64,000 nt of DNA, from NCBI GenBank assembly GCA_029959285.1, contig JASCOE010000019.1, positions 1-64,000 of the forward strand. The letters are read 5' to 3'. The DNA comes from Flavobacteriaceae bacterium PS02337 (lineage in GTDB: Bacteria; Bacteroidota; Bacteroidia; Flavobacteriales; Flavobacteriaceae). Under the pieces are notes generated by a model. It was not told the origin of the DNA and ran no database searches. It saw only the letters and a program-made list of their open reading frames with translations. Made by a program: the position numbers and the translations under genes. Shown one piece after another: positions 16,927-24,661 of the stretch (the stretch's first letter is position 1; each line of letters begins with the position of its first letter).

Positions 16927-16938
16927 TGCCAATTGGCA
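16927..16938. repeat. Palindrome TGCCAATTGGCA, copy 1
   Basis: A perfect 12-base palindrome 67 bases upstream of the first excisionase-like gene, with a further GCCAA half-site ten bases to its left. Copy 2 is at 17036-17047. This is the control region where CTnDOT has RteC-dependent activation, so it may be an operator. Confidence 0.5.
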
Positions 16939-17035
16939 TAGCGATTTTTTCAATTTTCAGACTATTAATTAATCAGTTGATATACAGGTGTTTTTAAGTT
17001 TTACAGTAGGATTGTAGAAAAGGATTTGGATCATT

Positions 17036-17060
17036 TGCCAATTGGCAGGTATTGGCAAAT
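17036..17060. repeat. Palindrome TGCCAATTGGCA, copy 2, with extra half-site
   Basis: The palindrome (17036-17047) is followed after three bases by ATTGGCAAAT, so the half-site TTGGCA occurs twice in direct orientation. It lies 13 bp downstream of the hairpin terminator of rteC when read on the minus strand. It is a candidate binding site for RteC or an excisionase. Confidence 0.5.
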
Positions 17061-17090
17061 AAAAAAAGCAGTACCATGTATGTACTGCTT
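17061..17090 (-). terminator. Terminator of rteC
   Basis: AAGCAGTAC and GTACTGCTT form a 9-base stem with a 7-base loop; on the minus strand the stem is followed by seven T. It lies 22 bases after the rteC stop and isolates rteC from the excision genes, which then need their own promoter. Confidence 0.75.
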
Positions 17091-17111
17091 AAAAATATTT
17101 TTTTGCTGTCA

Positions 17112-17957
17112 CTAAAGATTTTTATCCATATACTCTTCTAAAGATATTTTTAACTGATCCAAGAATGCAGTTCGGGAACCTGCTCTTGTTTTCATTCTAT
17201 GGAATGCATGGTGAATATCGTTCAATGGGATTTGGAACAATACTTGAAAAATTAAAGCCAGTTTTTTAATGCCTATTTTTCCATAAGCAATAGAGTTTGA
17301 AGCGTAAAGAGCGTAAATTAATTCAATAAGTGCATTTTGAGAATTAGTCCAAGAAGTTTCTTTATTGAATCCTCCATTTATTGAAGCCATGTCCTGGTCA
17401 GTTTCTGGATTGATTTTAGCAAGTATGTAGCTATACAGTAATTCGTTTGCAACAATTCGAGCAACTTTATTATCATAGTATGTTGAAAAACTTAGATCAA
17501 TTTCAAATACTCCGCTTTTCAGACCGTCATGGTAATTTATTTGTCCCAACCTAAAGTAAATATTGTCACGATCCGTTCTTCCTGCACGGTAGTAACGATA
17601 AAAACCCTCATGTCGGATACTTTCTTTATATTCTGATTTAAGGCCTTTTAGTAGACTTTCAAAATAGCTTTGATGTATTTCTCCAGTACTTACAGGACAG
17701 TCTGTTTCAAACCGGAATATCTTATTGTAAAAAATGAGCTTACCTAATATTTGAGGTTTTATTTTTTTGAAGAAGTCAATTTCCTGTTGTTCATTTTCAA
17801 AGCCGCCATCTAACACCTTTGCTTTTATGTTTAACAACATGTCATTTAGGAATAAAGTCATTTGGTAGGCTTCGTCAGCTTTCACCATTCCCAGGAAAGA
17901 CAATTTTTCTTCCTGAAGATTAATTTGGGATAATAATTTATTCAACACGATTTCCAT
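17112..17957 (-). CDS. rteC: RteC regulator of element excision
   Basis: 281 residues matching the RteC family over its length: KIKPQILGKLIFYNKIFRFE, HEGFYRYYRAGRTDRDNIYFRLGQI, and the C-terminal LIELIYALYASNSIAYGKIGIKKL followed by FQIPLNDIHHAFHRMKTR. In CTnDOT, RteC is made after tetracycline exposure and binds upstream of xis2c to switch on excision. Here no tetQ or rteA/rteB is visible next to it. It precedes the two HTH genes on the same strand, separated by a terminator and a palindrome-bearing promoter region. Confidence 0.93.
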   Translation of the reverse strand: MEIVLNKLLSQINLQEEKLSFLGMVKADEAYQMTLFLNDMLLNIKAKVLDGGFENEQQEIDFFKKIKPQILGKLIFYNKIFRFETDCPVSTGEIHQSYFESLLKGLKSEYKESIRHEGFYRYYRAGRTDRDNIYFRLGQINYHDGLKSGVFEIDLSFSTYYDNKVARIVANELLYSYILAKINPETDQDMASINGGFNKETSWTNSQNALIELIYALYASNSIAYGKIGIKKLALIFQVLFQIPLNDIHHAFHRMKTRAGSRTAFLDQLKISLEEYMDKNL

Positions 17958-18245
17958 AGTTTAGTCTTTTTTAGAATTTATCACTATTTGTTTCGGAGTT
18001 TCAACTATTGCTGAATAACCCAAAATTTGGAAATATTATTGAAACCAATATCACAGGCTTACCACAGTGGGGGGATTTTTTTTAATGCGAAAACATAAAA
18101 AAGGCAAAGTATTAGCATACTTCACCTTATTATTTCTTAAATTTGCTCTATTGATTTACAAGGTAATCAAATGAAGATTAGTGTAGTAAGCACCATTACT
18201 AAATCGTTACCGATAGCACTTTCAGTTCTTGTAAACTACTCTTTA
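17958..18245. other. Non-coding edge of the element
   Basis: This 288-base stretch between rteC and the truncated DapB-like gene has no convincing gene. It contains a G-run at 18069-18074 followed by T8, a minus-strand terminator (18097-18128), and TTAAATTTGC at 18137-18146, which differs at one position from the CTnDOT att core as I recall it (GTANNTTTGC). The element-chromosome junction is expected in or just right of this stretch. Confidence 0.4.
18097..18128 (-). terminator. Minus-strand terminator near the element edge
   Basis: On the minus strand the arms GGTGAAGTAT and ATACTTTGCC pair (two central mismatches) and are followed by six T. It could end the truncated DapB-like transcript entering from the right, or belong to a lost gene of the element. 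Confidence 0.55.
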
Positions 18246-18620
18246 TTAGCCACTTTTGGTTATATTAATCTTTTTGTAAAAAAACTGTAATTCTTTATCT
18301 TTATAATGCGAAATAGCCGAAATAATTTTGACTTTCTTTTTCGCTGCTACTTCGCCATAAGTATAAATTCCTTGATGCGAAGAAAAATCAATAATAATGT
18401 CAACAGGATGTTTATCTAACAATTCTTCAATAGAAGTTTTTGAACTTGAATAGATTAAGCCGGGTTCGTCTGATTGCACTCCAAAAAATTCAGGCACCGA
18501 TCTGTGTTCCAAAACTGTACTTTGTCTTAAAACCCATTCTAAACAGAATTTTTTATTTTCTAATAATATTGAAGCTACTGATTTTCCAGTTTTTCCGAAT
18601 CCGATTAATCCTATTTTCAT
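18246..18620 (-). pseudogene. DapB-like reductase, N-terminal fragment
   Basis: 124 residues. The Rossmann start MKIGLIGFGKTGKSVASILL and the strand VDIIIDFSSHQG are the N-terminal domain of dihydrodipicolinate-reductase-like proteins. Full-length relatives have about 230-270 residues with a C-terminal substrate domain, which is absent. The frame stays family-like up to SHYKDKELQF and then ends in FYKKINITKSG, so the break is near 18,270-18,285. Start: Met at 18620 gives the family start; a Met two codons upstream is possible. The gene was most likely cut when the conjugative element entered or rearranged. The missing 3' part is not seen in the window. Confidence 0.75.
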
Positions 18621-18626
18621 AAGCAT

Positions 18627-19025
18627 TTGTTTTTTAAGTGAGCGAAGTGCTCGTTAGAAAAATTGATATTATAAAGTGGTCAATATCAATTCAAAAATTC
18701 ATTTATTTCAACAGTTATTAAACTGCTATCTGAGTAAAACTAGGAAAAGTATAACAGAAACTCGTGTTAAAATTGAATTTTATAACAAAAAACTGACTTA
18801 TTAATACTACTTTTTCTGTTAATTCAAAATTACTTGCTCAAAATACTTTTCATTATTTAGAAATCAAAAACTGTAATTTTTACACTAATTTACTTCATTC
18901 AAAATTTTAATTTATTCACTTTATAATGTTAAAAAATAGCAGTAAAAAAAGAATTTGATAATGTACAAGTAAACATATTTTGTGTAGATTTATCACCTGA
19001 TAGCCCCAAATAATATCAGTACGTA
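18627..19025. other. AT-rich intergenic gap
   Basis: 399 bases without a credible gene. The strand is very AT-rich. TTTG at 18954 and TATTTTG at 18976-18982 form a loose match to a Bacteroidetes promoter for the downstream DUF1810 gene. No repeat of the families seen elsewhere in the window was noticed. Confidence 0.4.
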
Positions 19026-19460
19026 ATGGCCTACAATAACAGTGAACTGCTTCGTTTTTTAGACGCGCAAAACAAATTGTATTTGACTGCTCTAGACGAA
19101 ATTAAAAATGGTAAAAAACAATCGCCTTGGATGTGGTTTATCTTTCCGCAAATAAAAGGAATGGGTTCTAGCGATACTTCTAAATTTTACGAAATCAAAA
19201 ATGCCGATGAAGCAATTGCTTTTCTAGAACATCCAATATTAGGAAAACATCTTGTTGAAATTACTTCGGAATTAATCAAAAAAGAAGAAGAAACGGTAAG
19301 CGATATTTTTGGAAATCCAGATGTCGAAAAATTGAAATCCTGTATGACTTTGTTTGCGAGTGTTCAAAACAGCGAACCTATTTTTCAGGAAGTTTTGCAT
19401 AAATATTTCGACGGTTCATCCGATTTTCACACTTTGCAATTGTTATACAGTAACCTGTAA
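19026..19460 (+). CDS. DUF1810 family protein
   Basis: 144 residues matching DUF1810 across its length: LRFLDAQNKLYLTALDEIKNGKK, SPWMWFIFPQIKGMG, FYEIKNADEAIAFLEHPILG and the end FDGSSDFHTLQLL. It is cytosolic without known activity. DUF1810 genes are scattered in many bacteria and sometimes lie near NADAR-domain genes; none is seen here. It is a single gene, 137 bases before the small secreted protein that opens the metal-uptake locus. No functional claim beyond the family is supported. Confidence 0.9.
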   Translation: MAYNNSELLRFLDAQNKLYLTALDEIKNGKKQSPWMWFIFPQIKGMGSSDTSKFYEIKNADEAIAFLEHPILGKHLVEITSELIKKEEETVSDIFGNPDVEKLKSCMTLFASVQNSEPIFQEVLHKYFDGSSDFHTLQLLYSNL

Positions 19461-19539
19461 AGTCTGCACCAATAAAGGATTTTTTAAAATTATTCTAGAA
19501 ATTTAAAGTTCAATTTACAGAATTTTAAAATAAGATATC

Positions 19540-19547
19540 TATATTTG
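19540..19547 (+). promoter_or_regulatory. Promoter -7 element TATATTTG
   Basis: An exact TAnnTTTG match 51 bases before the small secreted protein. The palindrome GCAAC-act-GTTGC begins at its last base, covering the expected transcription start, so a repressor bound there would block initiation. Confidence 0.55.
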
Positions 19548-19559
19548 CAACACTGTTGC
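19547..19559. promoter_or_regulatory. Operator candidate GCAAC-act-GTTGC
   Basis: A perfect 5-base inverted repeat with a 3-base centre, placed at the presumed transcription start of the TonB-receptor/ABC locus. A short dyad overlapping a promoter before metal-uptake genes resembles sites of Fur-superfamily or other metal repressors. The regulator is not identified. Confidence 0.5.
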
Positions 19560-19597
19560 GTTTTAAAGCCACTGAGAAAACGAGCTGTAAATTTGGA

Positions 19598-19948
19598 ATG
19601 AAAAAGAAAATTATTTTTGTTAATTTCCTGATGTCTATAATGGTATTGTCTGCAATGCTGTTTCAGACTGTGCATTCTTACGAGCATTTTTTCAAACAGC
19701 TTTCAGAAAAACCTTGTGAGCATCATACAAGCGAAAATCAAAAGGAAATAACGCACAGCCATTCAACTGATACTAAATGTCATATATGTCATTTTACTTT
19801 CAGTACTTACATTCCAAACGCTTTACAAACTGTAGTTTTTCAAAAAATAAAAGTAGAAACAAAACCAATATTTGTTTACACAAAATCGGTTTCTACATTT
19901 TTCAAAGGCAGTTTATTTTCTTTAAGAGCACCTCCTGCTCTATTGTAG
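19598..19948 (+). CDS. Small Cys/His-rich exported protein
   Basis: 116 residues from ATG at 19598. The frame extends upstream only to a TTG inside the promoter palindrome. An N-terminal hydrophobic segment (IIFVNFLMSIMVLSAMLF) acts as signal or anchor. The mature part has CEHHTSENQ, THSHSTDTKCHICHF and the ending LRAPPALL. HxxCHxC motifs with a RAPP-type C-terminus occur in small flavobacterial proteins encoded beside TonB-dependent receptors. It has the look of a periplasmic metal binder. It heads the locus, 232 bases before the ABC ATPase. No established function. Confidence 0.7.
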   Translation: MKKKIIFVNFLMSIMVLSAMLFQTVHSYEHFFKQLSEKPCEHHTSENQKEITHSHSTDTKCHICHFTFSTYIPNALQTVVFQKIKVETKPIFVYTKSVSTFFKGSLFSLRAPPALL

Positions 19949-20180
19949 TTTACTTTAATTTATTATTTCGTAAAATTTTTTGCTTTTAAGTAAAGAGGCA
20001 ATCTTATTTTGATTTTAAAATCAACAATTAAATATGTGTTTTTTGTTGCGCTTTCGCGGATAAATAGCTGTAAACTTTCACCATTTATTTCCATTTAAAA
20101 TGTTCAGGCTTACTTGTAAAAGTTTCGTCTGAAATACATTTTATCATTCTAAAATATTCAATCCAAATTAAAAAATAATT

Positions 20181-20876
20181 ATGCTTACAGCTGAAAATCT
20201 GACCAAGAAATATGGCGATAATATTGCTTTGAACGCTTTAAATTTAACTATAAAAGAAGGCGAAATATTTGCGCTTTTAGGTCAAAATGGTGCAGGAAAA
20301 ACCACCACAATTAATTTATTTCTTGGCTTTATAGAACCAACAGAAGGAGCTTTAACAATCAACGACATACCTGTTGTTTTAAACGCAAAAACGACAAAAG
20401 AATTTGTGGCGTATATTCCAGAAACAGTAATGCTTTATCCAAATTTAACTGGATTAGAAAACCTTAAATTTTTCTCTTCTTTGGCAGGTTTCAAATATTC
20501 AAATGGAGAATTGGTTTATTTTCTAAATAAAGCAGGATTACAAACGAAAGCGCATGACCAGAATTTAGGCGGTTATTCTAAAGGAATGCGCCAAAAAGTG
20601 GGAATTGCGATCGCGATTGCTAAAAAAGCAAAAGTGCTTTTGCTAGACGAACCAACCAGCGGTTTAGATCCAAAAGCTTCTAATGAATTTTCTCAGATTC
20701 TGAAAGAACTTTCGGCAGACGGAACAGCAATTTTAATGGCAACTCACGATATTTTCAGAGCACGCGAAGTCGCTACTCACATCGGAATTATGAATCAAGG
20801 AAACTTGGTTACTGTAATTGAAGCAGAGAAAATTTCGGCTAACGAGCTAGAAGATTTGTATTTACAAACGGTTTAA
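20181..20876 (+). CDS. ABC transporter ATP-binding protein
   Basis: 231 residues. Walker A is GQNGAGKTT (residues 34-42), the signature is GGYSKGMRQKVGIA, Walker B is KVLLLDEPTSGLDP, and the switch His is in MATHDIFRAREV. It resembles single-domain ATPases of the NosF/CcmA type that pair with ABC-2 permeases. The two permeases (DUF3526 type) lie downstream after an intervening TonB receptor gene, 29 bases from this stop. It energises export or remodelling through these permeases. The substrate is unknown. Confidence 0.9.
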   Translation: MLTAENLTKKYGDNIALNALNLTIKEGEIFALLGQNGAGKTTTINLFLGFIEPTEGALTINDIPVVLNAKTTKEFVAYIPETVMLYPNLTGLENLKFFSSLAGFKYSNGELVYFLNKAGLQTKAHDQNLGGYSKGMRQKVGIAIAIAKKAKVLLLDEPTSGLDPKASNEFSQILKELSADGTAILMATHDIFRAREVATHIGIMNQGNLVTVIEAEKISANELEDLYLQTV

Positions 20877-20905
20877 AAGGAACTCGATTTCCATCACAAT
20901 AACAA

Positions 20906-23203
20906 ATGAAACATCTATTTTGCTTACTCCTTTTAGTAAGTACTTTTTCTATTTTAAATGCCCAAACTAACAAAAAAGTTAGAGATAGCATTACCAAAGA
21001 TTCACTGGATTTAGAAGCCAAACGAAACGAATTGCAAACTGTAGAAATTGTTGGTCGCTCAACGCGAAAGTACAACAGCGATTATTCTTTTTCGGCTACT
21101 AAAACGGCCACTTTAAACAAAGATATTCCGCAATCTATTTCGAGCATTACAAAAGAATTAATTGCCGATAAAGGCGCTATTTATCTCGCCGATGTTGTTA
21201 AAATGGCGAGCGGTGTTATTCCGGCAAGTTATTACAACCAATACACGATTCGAGGTATTAGTCAGAACGAAGAAGGTCAGATTATCAACGGAATGCGAAC
21301 AAGACAATATTATTTTCTACAACCTTTAACAAGCAATATTGAACGAGTTGAAGTCATAAAAGGTCCATCTAGTGCGACATTTTCTTCTGTAGATCCTGGC
21401 GGAAGTATCAATATGGTAACGAAAAAACCTTTGGCAATTGACCGAAAAGAAGTGAGTTTTACTGTTGGAAGTTTTAGTACAATTCGCGGAACTTTAGATT
21501 TTACAGGGCCTTTAAACGAGTCCAAAACACTTTTGTATCGTGTAAACGGAGCGTATCAAGAAGTAAAATCATTTCGTGATTTAGTCAACAATAAATCTTA
21601 TTTGATTTCTCCGTCGTTCAGTTATATTCCAAATGAAAAAACGGCCATCAATACCGAATTGATTCTTAGCGACATGACTGGAGTTTTAGATCGCGGACAA
21701 CCGATTTTTGGTGCTGTTGCAGGCGTAACCAATTTAAAACAAACGCCAATTAGCCTGAATTTAGGCGCTTCTGGAGATTATTTCAAATCTAAAGAAATGA
21801 TTTTGACGACGAATTTAGCTCATAAATTCACTTCAAAAATTGGTTTTAATGCTTCATATATGAAGCAAACCTGGACGGAAAACCTTCAAGAACATCGCAC
21901 AACAAATGCTTTTGCTGTCGATATGAACAATCAGCCCGTTACAAGTTTGGCAATGATGCAATTTGTTCAACGCCAGCAATATTGGGACGTTGACAACTTG
22001 AGTGCTTATTTCAATTTTGATTTTAAAACAGGAAAATTAAATCATAAACTATTGACAGGATATGATTTAAGCAGTTGGAATAAAAACATTGGAGGCGGAC
22101 AAAATGCGGCGAGAGGTTATTTGCTAAAAGACGGAACAGTTGCGAGTTCTTTTGTTCCCGCAAATGCTTCAAATTATCAAACCGTAACAGTAAACGGTGT
22201 TGTTTTACCGAAACCAAATGTCAATTTCTTTGATTTGAATAATCCTTCGTATGCTTTAAGAAATACGGAAGATTATGTCATAAACGTGCGTACAGCGCTT
22301 CCTTCTGCTCTTACGACGACTAATGCGGTTTATATTCAAGATCAAATTCAATGGGAAAAATTTACTTTTTTATTGGGATTGAGAAACGAATGGTTTGAAG
22401 ATATTACCAACTATAAATCTAATAAAGAATTAACAGTTAAAAAAACAGCTTTATTGCCAAGAATTGGTGTTACATATGCCATAAATAGTGCTATAAATGT
22501 TTATACGACTTATTTAGAAGGTTATCAGCCGCAATCAAACACGACGACTTTAATGCCTCAAACAGGAAGTTTGCCTGCTGGAAGTCTTTTTAAACCGTTG
22601 GAAAGTGATTTGAAAGAGTTTGGAATGAAAGCAGTTTTCTTCAATAATAATGTAAGTTTTAATGCTGCTGTTTACGAAATCAATCAGCGTAATATTTTGA
22701 TGAACGCCAATGATCCTGCAAATCCAGATCTTTTGGTAACAAGAGGAGGCGAAAGAAGCCGTGGTTTTGAATGTGATTTAGCAGGATATATTACTCCAGA
22801 TTGGCAAATAAACGCTTCGTACAGTTACATCGATGCCGAAATTACAAATGATGCCAATACTTCTTTAATTGGACAGAGAAAGCAAAATACGCCTAAAAAC
22901 AGCGCCAATTTATGGACACGCTACAACTTTGCTTCAGATTCTGCTTTAGACGATTTCGGAATTGGTTTGGGAATGCAATATCAAAGCAGCAAAGTGCCTT
23001 GGTTTACAAGAGATTTTACACTTCCTGACTTTACCATTTTTGATGCGGCGCTTTATTACAAACCAAATAATAGCAATATCCAAGTTGCTGTAAACGCCGG
23101 AAATCTTCTAAATAAAACGTATTGGTTAGGTGCTCAAAATTATTTGAGATTATTTCCTGGAAGTCCTAGAAATGCAAGCTTAACAGTAACTTATAAATTT
23201 TAA
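20906..23203 (+). CDS. TonB-dependent siderophore-type receptor
   Basis: 765 residues. A signal peptide (MKHLFCLLLLVSTFSILNAQ) precedes a short N-terminal segment with TVEIVGRSTRKYN, then a plug domain (DIPQSISSITKELIADKGAI, GISQNEEGQIINGMRTRQYY, RVEVIKGPSSATFSSVDPGG) and a 22-strand barrel ending in LTVTYKF with the terminal Phe needed for barrel insertion. The plug pattern is that of the FhuA/FpvA subfamily (TonB-siderophore type) rather than SusC. It lacks an N-terminal signalling domain and a carboxypeptidase-like domain. It lies between the ABC ATPase and its permeases, six bases before the first permease. The imported ligand is probably a metal chelate. Confidence 0.92.
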   Translation: MKHLFCLLLLVSTFSILNAQTNKKVRDSITKDSLDLEAKRNELQTVEIVGRSTRKYNSDYSFSATKTATLNKDIPQSISSITKELIADKGAIYLADVVKMASGVIPASYYNQYTIRGISQNEEGQIINGMRTRQYYFLQPLTSNIERVEVIKGPSSATFSSVDPGGSINMVTKKPLAIDRKEVSFTVGSFSTIRGTLDFTGPLNESKTLLYRVNGAYQEVKSFRDLVNNKSYLISPSFSYIPNEKTAINTELILSDMTGVLDRGQPIFGAVAGVTNLKQTPISLNLGASGDYFKSKEMILTTNLAHKFTSKIGFNASYMKQTWTENLQEHRTTNAFAVDMNNQPVTSLAMMQFVQRQQYWDVDNLSAYFNFDFKTGKLNHKLLTGYDLSSWNKNIGGGQNAARGYLLKDGTVASSFVPANASNYQTVTVNGVVLPKPNVNFFDLNNPSYALRNTEDYVINVRTALPSALTTTNAVYIQDQIQWEKFTFLLGLRNEWFEDITNYKSNKELTVKKTALLPRIGVTYAINSAINVYTTYLEGYQPQSNTTTLMPQTGSLPAGSLFKPLESDLKEFGMKAVFFNNNVSFNAAVYEINQRNILMNANDPANPDLLVTRGGERSRGFECDLAGYITPDWQINASYSYIDAEITNDANTSLIGQRKQNTPKNSANLWTRYNFASDSALDDFGIGLGMQYQSSKVPWFTRDFTLPDFTIFDAALYYKPNNSNIQVAVNAGNLLNKTYWLGAQNYLRLFPGSPRNASLTVTYKF

Positions 23204-23208
23204 TTTAT

Positions 23209-24660
23209 ATGAAAATATTACATTCAGAACTTTTAATTGCCAGACATTTAAGGCAATCTGTTTTTAAAAATTCGGCGGTTTTTATTATTACGCTTTTTAT
23301 TGGTGTTTTGCTTTTATACGCAACATTTTCGGGTTGGGAAAATTATAAAAATCAAAACGAAACGAGCGAAAAATACCAGCACGAATCGAGAGAAGATTGG
23401 TTGAAAAATCCAGATAAAAATCCTCATAGAATGGCGCATTATGGAAATTTTGCCTTTAGAAAAAGTACTTCATTAAGCGTTTTCGAATTCGGAATGGAAC
23501 CATTTTTCGGAAATGCCATTTTCCTTGAAGCGCACAAACAAAATACAGCAAATTTTTCTGAAGCGGGATTTTCAAACAGTATGCTTCGATTCGGAGAAAT
23601 CAGTATTGCAATGGTTTTACAGGTTTTATTGCCTTTATTGATCTTTTTCCTTGGATTTAATTCGATTGCTTACGAACGTGAAAATGGTACTTTAAAAATA
23701 CTTTTAACGCAAGGAATCAATTGGAAACAGCTTTTAATGGGAAAAATTTTAGGCGTTGCGAGTGTTATTATGATGCTTTTTGTTCCAACCATTATTGTTT
23801 TGGTTTTAGTTTGGCTTTTTCTTCAAGATTTTAGCATTACGGCAGACGAAACAATCAAAATGATTTTGTTTATACTTTTTCATTTTGCTTATCTCCTATT
23901 CTTCTGTGTTATTGCGGTTTTGATTTCGGCGATTAGCAAAACTTCAAAAAAAGCTTTAATCACGCTAATCGGAATTTGGCTAGTTTTTACGATTATTTTG
24001 CCAAGAACGACGCAAGCAATTGGAGCGTATATTTATGAAGCGCCTTCAAAAATCCAATTTAATAGCGATATTGAGAAAGATATTTTAAAACAAGGCGACA
24101 GTCATAATCCGAATGATCCGCATTATAAAGCGATAAAAGATTCACTTTTACGTGCTTACAAAGTCGATTCGGTGCAAAAACTTCCTTTTAATTATTCTGG
24201 ATTTATTATGAGCGAAGGCGAAAAAATTAGTTCCCGAATTTATAACGAACATCTGGCTGAACTTTTAAAAATTTATAAAAAACAGAACAGTTTTTCTAAA
24301 ACAGTTTCTTTTCTGAATCCGTATATCGCGATGAAAAACCTTTCGATGGGATTGTCGAATACAGATTATGAATCATACATCGATTTTCAAAAACAAGCTG
24401 AAGATTATCGTTATAAAATGGCTCAGAAAATGAATGCTTTGCAGATTAAATACATCAGTAATAAAAAGCCTGGACCAAATGATAAACCTTTGGCAATTGG
24501 CAAGGAACATTGGGCCGATATGGAAGATTTTCATTATGAACCCAAACCAATCGAAACCGTTCTGAAAAACGAAATCATTTCGATTATTTCGATTGTTCTC
24601 TGGATTACGCTGCTTTTCGTTTTAGTTAGAATTGCAGCTCAAAAACTTAAAGCCATTTAA
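23209..24660 (+). CDS. ABC-2 permease, DUF3526 type (first)
   Basis: 483 residues. Six membrane helices surround a large periplasmic loop: one helix near residue 24-44, then about 160 extracytoplasmic residues, then IAMVLQVLLPLLIFFLGFNS followed by AYERENGTLKILLTQGINWKQLLMGK, the cytoplasmic coupling segment of this family. Further helices follow and a second long loop (about 290-450) precedes the last helix. DUF3526 permeases pair with NosF-like ATPases. The start is six bases after the receptor stop, and the next permease begins two bases after this stop. Confidence 0.88.
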   Translation: MKILHSELLIARHLRQSVFKNSAVFIITLFIGVLLLYATFSGWENYKNQNETSEKYQHESREDWLKNPDKNPHRMAHYGNFAFRKSTSLSVFEFGMEPFFGNAIFLEAHKQNTANFSEAGFSNSMLRFGEISIAMVLQVLLPLLIFFLGFNSIAYERENGTLKILLTQGINWKQLLMGKILGVASVIMMLFVPTIIVLVLVWLFLQDFSITADETIKMILFILFHFAYLLFFCVIAVLISAISKTSKKALITLIGIWLVFTIILPRTTQAIGAYIYEAPSKIQFNSDIEKDILKQGDSHNPNDPHYKAIKDSLLRAYKVDSVQKLPFNYSGFIMSEGEKISSRIYNEHLAELLKIYKKQNSFSKTVSFLNPYIAMKNLSMGLSNTDYESYIDFQKQAEDYRYKMAQKMNALQIKYISNKKPGPNDKPLAIGKEHWADMEDFHYEPKPIETVLKNEIISIISIVLWITLLFVLVRIAAQKLKAI

Positions 24661-24661
24661 T

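Noticed and set aside
16861-16953. N-terminal extension of the first excisionase-like gene up to 16953
   Set aside because: The extra 31 residues would be coded across the palindrome TGCCAATTGGCA and are not family-like. Met at 16860 matches the usual start.
18061-18130. Possible tRNA-like structure at the element edge (integration target)
   Set aside because: The stems do not form a cloverleaf and there is no CCA-type acceptor or T-loop sequence. The hairpin fits a minus-strand terminator better.
18137-18146. CTnDOT-like att core TTAAATTTGC as an exact integration site
   Set aside because: A 10-base AT-rich string with one mismatch is expected by chance in this sequence, and the break in the DapB-like gene is over 100 bases away. 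It is mentioned only as a lead.
19018-20180. Joint operon of the DUF1810 gene with the metal-uptake locus
   Set aside because: A promoter-like TATATTTG and palindrome stand between them, and DUF1810 has no known metal link.
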